A stretch of 64,000 bases of DNA from Adiantum capillus-veneris (Eukaryota; Streptophyta; Polypodiopsida; Polypodiales; Pteridaceae): the NCBI GenBank assembly GCA_014529385.2, contig CM043952.1, positions 154,829,557 through 154,893,556 of the forward strand, read 5' to 3'. The first letter of the stretch is position 1. Every line of letters starts with the position of its first letter. Under the pieces are notes generated by a model. The model ran no database searches. It was not told the origin of the DNA and worked only from the letters and a program-made list of their open reading frames with translations. This document shows positions 62,821-64,000 of the stretch, piece after piece. A program made the position numbers and the translations under genes.

Positions 62821-63424
62821 TGGGTAGTCAATAGCGAGGAGGTTTCACCTATGAAGGACCAATGCTAGGAGGAAGCACCTCCCTAAATCCTTTGAATGAT
62901 TCCAAGTTCATTGTAATCTTCTTAGAAGGAACAAACTAGAGGGGATCCCTAGTTTATTCTGACTATCGAGGACGCAAGTGTATTTGTATTGAAGAACGGC
63001 CTACTCAGAGAATGGAAATAATTCGAGTCTCTGATGATGGAGATAGATTCCGAGACGAAAAGGGTAACCACTATCTGATAGTTAGTAACCCTGAGGATTA
63101 CAATAGATATGGAGATAACGTGGCCAAAGGAAGAATGGTTTCAGAAACTCAAGAACCGCCACCAACAGACATTGATCGACCTGGAGCACTTTTTATGTAT
63201 GATAAGAAAACAACCAGGGTCTCAACCTATAATGAGAATGTGTGAATTTACAAGCATGAGAGCGAGGGAATAGTCTCTTACTTTCATTGCAAAGAACCCT
63301 ACCCAAACGAATTAAGCAAAGACAAGGTTCTTTACTTATTCTCTTATGAAATTGCTATGGGGAAGGATATCGTTTTGTTGATAGGTACAGGCGAGAATAC
63401 AAACGTATTATCTCGGAGAAGGTA
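62820..63424 (+). pseudogene. Element M gag-region ORF, first part
   Basis: Frame from about 62820: 'RGGFTYEGPMLGGSTSLNPL', 'NDSKFIVIFLEGTN', a TAG, 'RGSLVYSDYRGRKCICIEER', then from ATG 63012 'MEIIRVSDDGDRFRDEKGNH', 'YLIVSNPEDYNRYGDNVAKG', 'DIDRPGALFMYDKKTTRVST', a TGA at 63243, then 'YKHESEGIVSYFHCKEPYPN'. The two stops split what looks like one protein. It is charged and has no known domain that I can name. The place right after leader and primer-binding site suggests gag or an ORF before gag. Confidence 0.55.
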
Positions 63425-63603
63425 GAAAAGGCAACACTTCCAGGAGCATCAACATATGCCCCCGAAGAAGTGCCAAGAGCCACCTACACCCCTAGCAAGT
63501 CGACAAATCCCTTTTCAGAAGAGTATGACGCGACCTCACATTCTACCCAACCGTAGACATTCAACAACAAAAACTAACCAGCAACTCAGCCATCATTGTA
63601 GGC

Positions 63604-64000
63604 ATGGCTTCAACAGAGTGCAACATTAGAACAAGATCTAAATCGAGATGTTATCAAGCCGCACGAGGGCTAAGGGATTTACAAGAACCACCACTCTATT
63701 CAAGGTATCAAGGCGAGAGTAAGCCAAAAACTCAAGGGTCAACAGAGCCTGTAAGACCACCCATAGAGCGAGTTCGATGGGATGAACCATCTCTTGCAAG
63801 AACTACTAGAAATTATGTCTTAGGAGCACCACTGGGAGAGGAACCCGCCTACTACAGAAGGCTAGAGGAGGTATATAGATTGGGACGAGGAGATCCAATT
63901 ATGAGATTTGTAGACCATCGTAGAATTAGACCTTCTCAAGTGCAAAAATGGGTAAACAAGAAATACACGGAAAACAGAGATCCTAGAGATCATGTAGCAG
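63604..64000 (+). CDS. Element M gag-region ORF, open to the window edge
   Basis: ATG at 63604 followed by 132 codons with no stop: 'MASTECNIRTRSKSRCYQAA', 'RGLRDLQEPPLYSRYQGESK', 'RPPIERVRWDEPSLARTTRN', 'APLGEEPAYYRRLEEVYRLG', 'DPIMRFVDHRRIRPSQVQKW'. It is rich in Arg, Pro and Tyr, as for an RNA-binding or capsid precursor. A neighbouring frame just upstream ('VEKATLPGASTYAPEEVPRA') is also protein-like, so a frameshift may join them. The family is not recognised and the end lies outside the window. Confidence 0.5.
   Translation, partial: MASTECNIRTRSKSRCYQAARGLRDLQEPPLYSRYQGESKPKTQGSTEPVRPPIERVRWDEPSLARTTRNYVLGAPLGEEPAYYRRLEEVYRLGRGDPIMRFVDHRRIRPSQVQKWVNKKYTENRDPRDHVA

Overview
The window looks like nuclear DNA from a large, repeat-rich plant genome, most likely a fern or another seed-free vascular plant. 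The clues are several Ty1/copia and Ty3/gypsy LTR retrotransposons, LINEs with very long (CT)n tracts, a CACTA DNA transposon with introns, and PLS-type pentatricopeptide (PPR) fragments with a 'MYAKCGA' / 'VV.WNALIGAYA' wording that I associate with ferns and lycophytes. The lineage is inferred, not proven. I see no intact, convincingly functional host gene. One host-like reading frame at 22.3-23.1 kb carries an in-frame stop.

Layout (element names are mine). 1-587: 3' end of Copia-A (+). 588-6862: Ty3-B (+), whose reverse transcriptase is split by a complete Copia-C (-, 692-6162, two 192-bp LTRs, GGTGG target duplication). 6863-13440: Ty3-D (-), split between gag and protease by LINE-E1 (-, about 7.9-12.6 kb). 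13811-21354: Ty3-F (-), nearly full length with about 1-kb LTRs and an unusual pol resembling fungal-type Ty3 elements. 22.3-23.4 kb: host-like ORF and a foldback. 24396 to about 30976: CACTA-G (-), with 5'-truncated LINE-E2 (+) inside it. 32241-34053: a ten-unit, about 195-bp tandem array whose units carry tRNA-like A and B boxes. 34.05-44.41 kb: Ty3-H (-), with an extra ORF downstream of pol and a 2.6-kb LTR-like insertion between gag and protease. 44.4-45.35 kb: Ty3-I gag/protease remnant (-). 45349 to about 53590: element J (+), an LTR-INT-LTR-INT array whose LTRs carry PPR gene fragments. 53.6-56.44 kb: Copia-K remnant (+). About 56.6-59.53 kb: Ty3-L remnant (+). About 60.0-64.0 kb: 5' LTR, primer-binding site, long leader and gag-region ORFs of element M (+), running off the window.

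How the parts relate. Almost everything is decayed by frameshifts and stop codons. The open stretches are the 623-codon RT-RNase H of Ty3-F and a reading frame at the right edge. Element J has no recognisable pol. Its primer-binding site, its polypurine tract and both LTR tips nearly match those of Ty3-F, so it is best read as a non-autonomous partner that captured PPR exons in the U3 part of its LTR. Both LINE copies are bounded on both sides by (CT)n tracts, which suggests microsatellite-associated integration. A near-palindrome, CATCCTACGCGTAGGATG, recurs in the leader of element M.
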